NCBI GenBank assembly: GCA_003132825.1
Contig: PKYX01000167.1
Location: forward strand, 1-14,080
Direction: 5' to 3'
DNA length: 14,080 nucleotides
Source of the DNA: Acidobacteriaceae bacterium
GTDB lineage: Bacteria > Acidobacteriota > Terriglobia > Terriglobales > Acidobacteriaceae
In this document: positions 12,517-14,080 of the stretch, piece after piece
How the letters are laid out: each line of letters starts with the position of its first letter
Numbering within the stretch: the stretch's first letter is position 1
Notes under the pieces: generated by a model
What the model saw: only the letters and a program-made list of their open reading frames with translations
Told to the model about the DNA's origin: nothing
The model's database searches: none
Position numbers and translations under genes: made by a program

Positions 12517-13839
12517 ATGTACTGGGCTTATAGTGCGCTGCTGGCGCTGGGCTTGCTGGTCAGCCTGCCCTATTGGCTGCTCGAGGGGCTACGGCACGGC
12601 AAGTACCGCGCGGGATTCGGCGAACGCCTGGGCAGAGTGCCTGATCGGCTGGCCAAACAGCCTCTCCGGGGAACGATCTGGGTCCATGCAGTCTCACTCG
12701 GCGAAGTTCTTGCCATCCGTGGCTTGGTGGCGGAGTTGCGTCGGCGGCTTCCCGAGCATCGGGTCGTGGTTTCAACCACCACGGATACAGGGCAGAAACT
12801 GGCGCGTGAGCGTTTTGGCGAAGAAAATGTCTTTTATTTTCCGCTCGATCTTGGATTTGCCATCCGGCCTTATCTTCGGCAGTTGCGGCCGCAGTTAGTG
12901 GTCATTGCAGAGACCGAGTTCTGGCCAAACTTTCTACGTCTGGCGCGGGCGAGCGGCGCCCGTATCGCGGTCGTGAATGCGCGCATCTCGGACCGCTCCT
13001 GGCCGGGGTACCGGCGCTGGCGCGGCATTCTGGTTCGAGTGCTCGAGCCTGTCAGCCTTTTCCTGACGCAAACCGAAGAAGACCGGAGGCGCCTGCTGGC
13101 CATCGGTGCCCCGGCCGACCGGGTTCAGGTCTGCGGAAACTTGAAATTCGATGTCTCTGTTCCCCCGCCTCTGCCGATTGTTTCGAACCTCCGTGCGGCG
13201 TTCGCACAAGCTGGAGCCGCTCCCGTGATTGTCTGTGGCAGCACCGTCGAGGGGGAAGAAGCACTGCTGGTTTCCGCCTTCGAAGTTGTGTTGGCCAGCC
13301 ATGCTCGTGCCGTCATGGTCTTGGCGCCGCGCCATCCCGAGCGTTTCGCGGAGGTTCGGCAACTGCTCGATGCGTCGGGCGTTCCCGGGTGGCGAAGGTC
13401 AGAATGGAGCAGCGGGCCGATTGCCGGCGGCGTGCTGCTGCTCGACAGCATCGGCGAACTGGCCGCGATATACGCTCTGGGCGATATGGCGTTCGTCGGC
13501 GGAAGCCTGGTGCCTCGCGGGGGGCACAATATTCTCGAACCCGCACAACATGGAGTTCCCATCCTGGTGGGCAAGCACACAGAGAATTTTCGTGATGTTG
13601 TAGAATCCTTCGAAAGCCGCCACGCGGTACGCGTGGTCGGACCCGCAGAGCTTCCCGCGGCCCTCGTGGAACTGGCTTCGAACGAAGTCGAACGCAAGGC
13701 GCTCGGCCAGCGCGCGCTAGAGGCCGTGCGGGCCCAAACCGGCGCGACCGAACGAACCCTCGCATCCCTCGAAGGGCTACTGGAGCTGCGGTTCCCAATC
13801 TGCGAAAGGGATGGTGGCCGCGCCACGCTCCCGCAATGA
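12517..13839 (+). CDS. waaA: 3-deoxy-D-manno-octulosonic acid (Kdo) transferase
   Basis: GT30 glycosyltransferase that adds Kdo from CMP-Kdo to lipid IVA on the cytoplasmic face of the inner membrane. 440 aa, normal length. Seen: an N-terminal membrane anchor (about 2-22, YWAYSALLALGLLVSLPYWLL); the catalytic base Glu63 in IWVHAVSLGEVLA; VVSTTTDTGQKLA; IAETEFWPNFLR; VVNARISDRSWPGYRRWR; and the C-terminal CMP-Kdo domain with VIVCGSTVEGEEALL, LAPRHPERFAEV and the signature AFVGGSLVPRGGHNILEPAQHGVPILVG. The ATG at 12517 has no Shine-Dalgarno; a TAGAAT box 12 nt upstream suggests a near-leaderless message. The stop TGA overlaps the lpxK ATG (ATGA), so the two are translationally coupled. The mono- or bifunctional nature of the transferase cannot be read here. 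Confidence 0.97.
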   Translation: MYWAYSALLALGLLVSLPYWLLEGLRHGKYRAGFGERLGRVPDRLAKQPLRGTIWVHAVSLGEVLAIRGLVAELRRRLPEHRVVVSTTTDTGQKLARERFGEENVFYFPLDLGFAIRPYLRQLRPQLVVIAETEFWPNFLRLARASGARIAVVNARISDRSWPGYRRWRGILVRVLEPVSLFLTQTEEDRRRLLAIGAPADRVQVCGNLKFDVSVPPPLPIVSNLRAAFAQAGAAPVIVCGSTVEGEEALLVSAFEVVLASHARAVMVLAPRHPERFAEVRQLLDASGVPGWRRSEWSSGPIAGGVLLLDSIGELAAIYALGDMAFVGGSLVPRGGHNILEPAQHGVPILVGKHTENFRDVVESFESRHAVRVVGPAELPAALVELASNEVERKALGQRALEAVRAQTGATERTLASLEGLLELRFPICERDGGRATLPQ

Positions 13840-14080
13840 GTTTTTCTGGTTTTACCTTGCTCGGCGCCATCTACGGCGCAGGCGTGCGGAGCCGGAATGC
13901 GCTGTACGACCGCGGATTTCTCCGTGCCCGGCGCTTGCGCGGGCCTGTGGTCAGCGTCGGCAACCTTTCCGTCGGCGGTTCCGGCAAGACGCCTTTCGTG
14001 GTATTGCTCGGCGAATTGCTGAAGGACCGAGGGGTAAAGTTCGACATTCTCTCTCGCGGATACGGACGCAAGACGCGCGG
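13836..14080 (+). CDS. lpxK: tetraacyldisaccharide 4'-kinase, 5' part
   Basis: First 81 codons of a gene that runs off the window. LpxK phosphorylates the 4' position of the tetraacyldisaccharide 1-phosphate, giving lipid IVA, the substrate of WaaA. The hallmark is the P-loop VSVGNLSVGGSGKTPFVV (39-56), followed by ILSRGYGRKT (71-80), both diagnostic of LpxK. The N-terminal hydrophobic residues (SFSGFTLLGAIYGAGV) fit the family's membrane-associated helix. The ATG (13836-13838) overlaps the waaA stop by four bases in the form ATGA, a typical translational-coupling junction. The C-terminal three quarters are not visible. Confidence 0.95.
   Translation, partial: MSFSGFTLLGAIYGAGVRSRNALYDRGFLRARRLRGPVVSVGNLSVGGSGKTPFVVLLGELLKDRGVKFDILSRGYGRKTR

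Noticed and set aside
12429..12518. 30-residue N-terminal extension of the exported unknown protein
   Set aside because: It would cover the exact TATAAT box and overlap the waaA start, and the signal peptide begins well at the ATG at 12428.
1..14080. Mobile element, prophage, defence island or CRISPR array
   Set aside because: No transposase, integrase, phage, restriction, toxin-antitoxin or spacer-repeat pattern is seen; the tandem repeats lack unique spacers.

Overview
The window looks like a chromosomal segment of a GC-rich, Gram-negative soil-type bacterium. The gene content (LPS-core genes waaA and lpxK, an OprB-type porin, a Tat-type GH1 glycosidase, secreted proteins with Pro/Ala-rich linkers) and the protein wording best fit the Acidobacteriota (Koribacter/Terriglobia-like). 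That assignment is inference from protein style, not from a marker gene. No integrase, transposase, phage gene, tRNA, rRNA or CRISPR array is visible, so most of the window is ordinary core genome.

Layout from left to right. (1) The 3' end of an unidentified + strand gene (1-261) converges on a GH1 beta-glucosidase (269-1732, minus). Upstream of the glucosidase on the same strand lies a secreted protein with a long Pro/Ala linker (1824-3221). (2) Divergent from that protein, and sharing a CATG at the two start codons, is a bcp-type peroxiredoxin (3220-3693), followed by a 3-methyladenine DNA glycosylase (3716-4402). Both are protective functions, against peroxide and alkylation. (3) A minus-strand block holds a deoxynucleoside kinase (6448-7113), panB (5299-6189) and panC (4429-5271). 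The last two form the pantothenate operon and are separated from the kinase by a 14-bp tandem repeat. (4) A secreted or membrane-anchored NodB deacetylase (7302-8087) converges on hemL (8108-9409, tetrapyrrole synthesis). (5) From 9410 to 10274 lies the most unusual stretch. It holds a candidate structured RNA of about 210 nt with its own -10 box, closing stem and intrinsic terminator (9446-9657). Next come a small RcnR/FrmR-like metal or formaldehyde sensor with a G6-tract operator (9694-10004), GC-rich hairpins, and an AT-rich double repeat ahead of an OprB-like porin (10275-11699). (6) An unidentified exported protein (11763-12428, minus) is divergent from waaA (12517-13839), which overlaps lpxK (13836 to the end of the window) by four bases.

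Themes. The envelope is well represented (waaA-lpxK for Kdo2-lipid A, a porin, a polysaccharide deacetylase, secreted proteins), and so is cofactor supply (panB-panC, hemL). Several genes have a recognisable -10 box only 8-13 nt before the ATG and no Shine-Dalgarno sequence, which suggests leaderless or nearly leaderless mRNAs. The items most worth checking are the 9446-9657 RNA, the orphan RcnR-like regulator with its operator, and the GH1 enzyme whose twin-arginine motif lies upstream of its first standard start codon.
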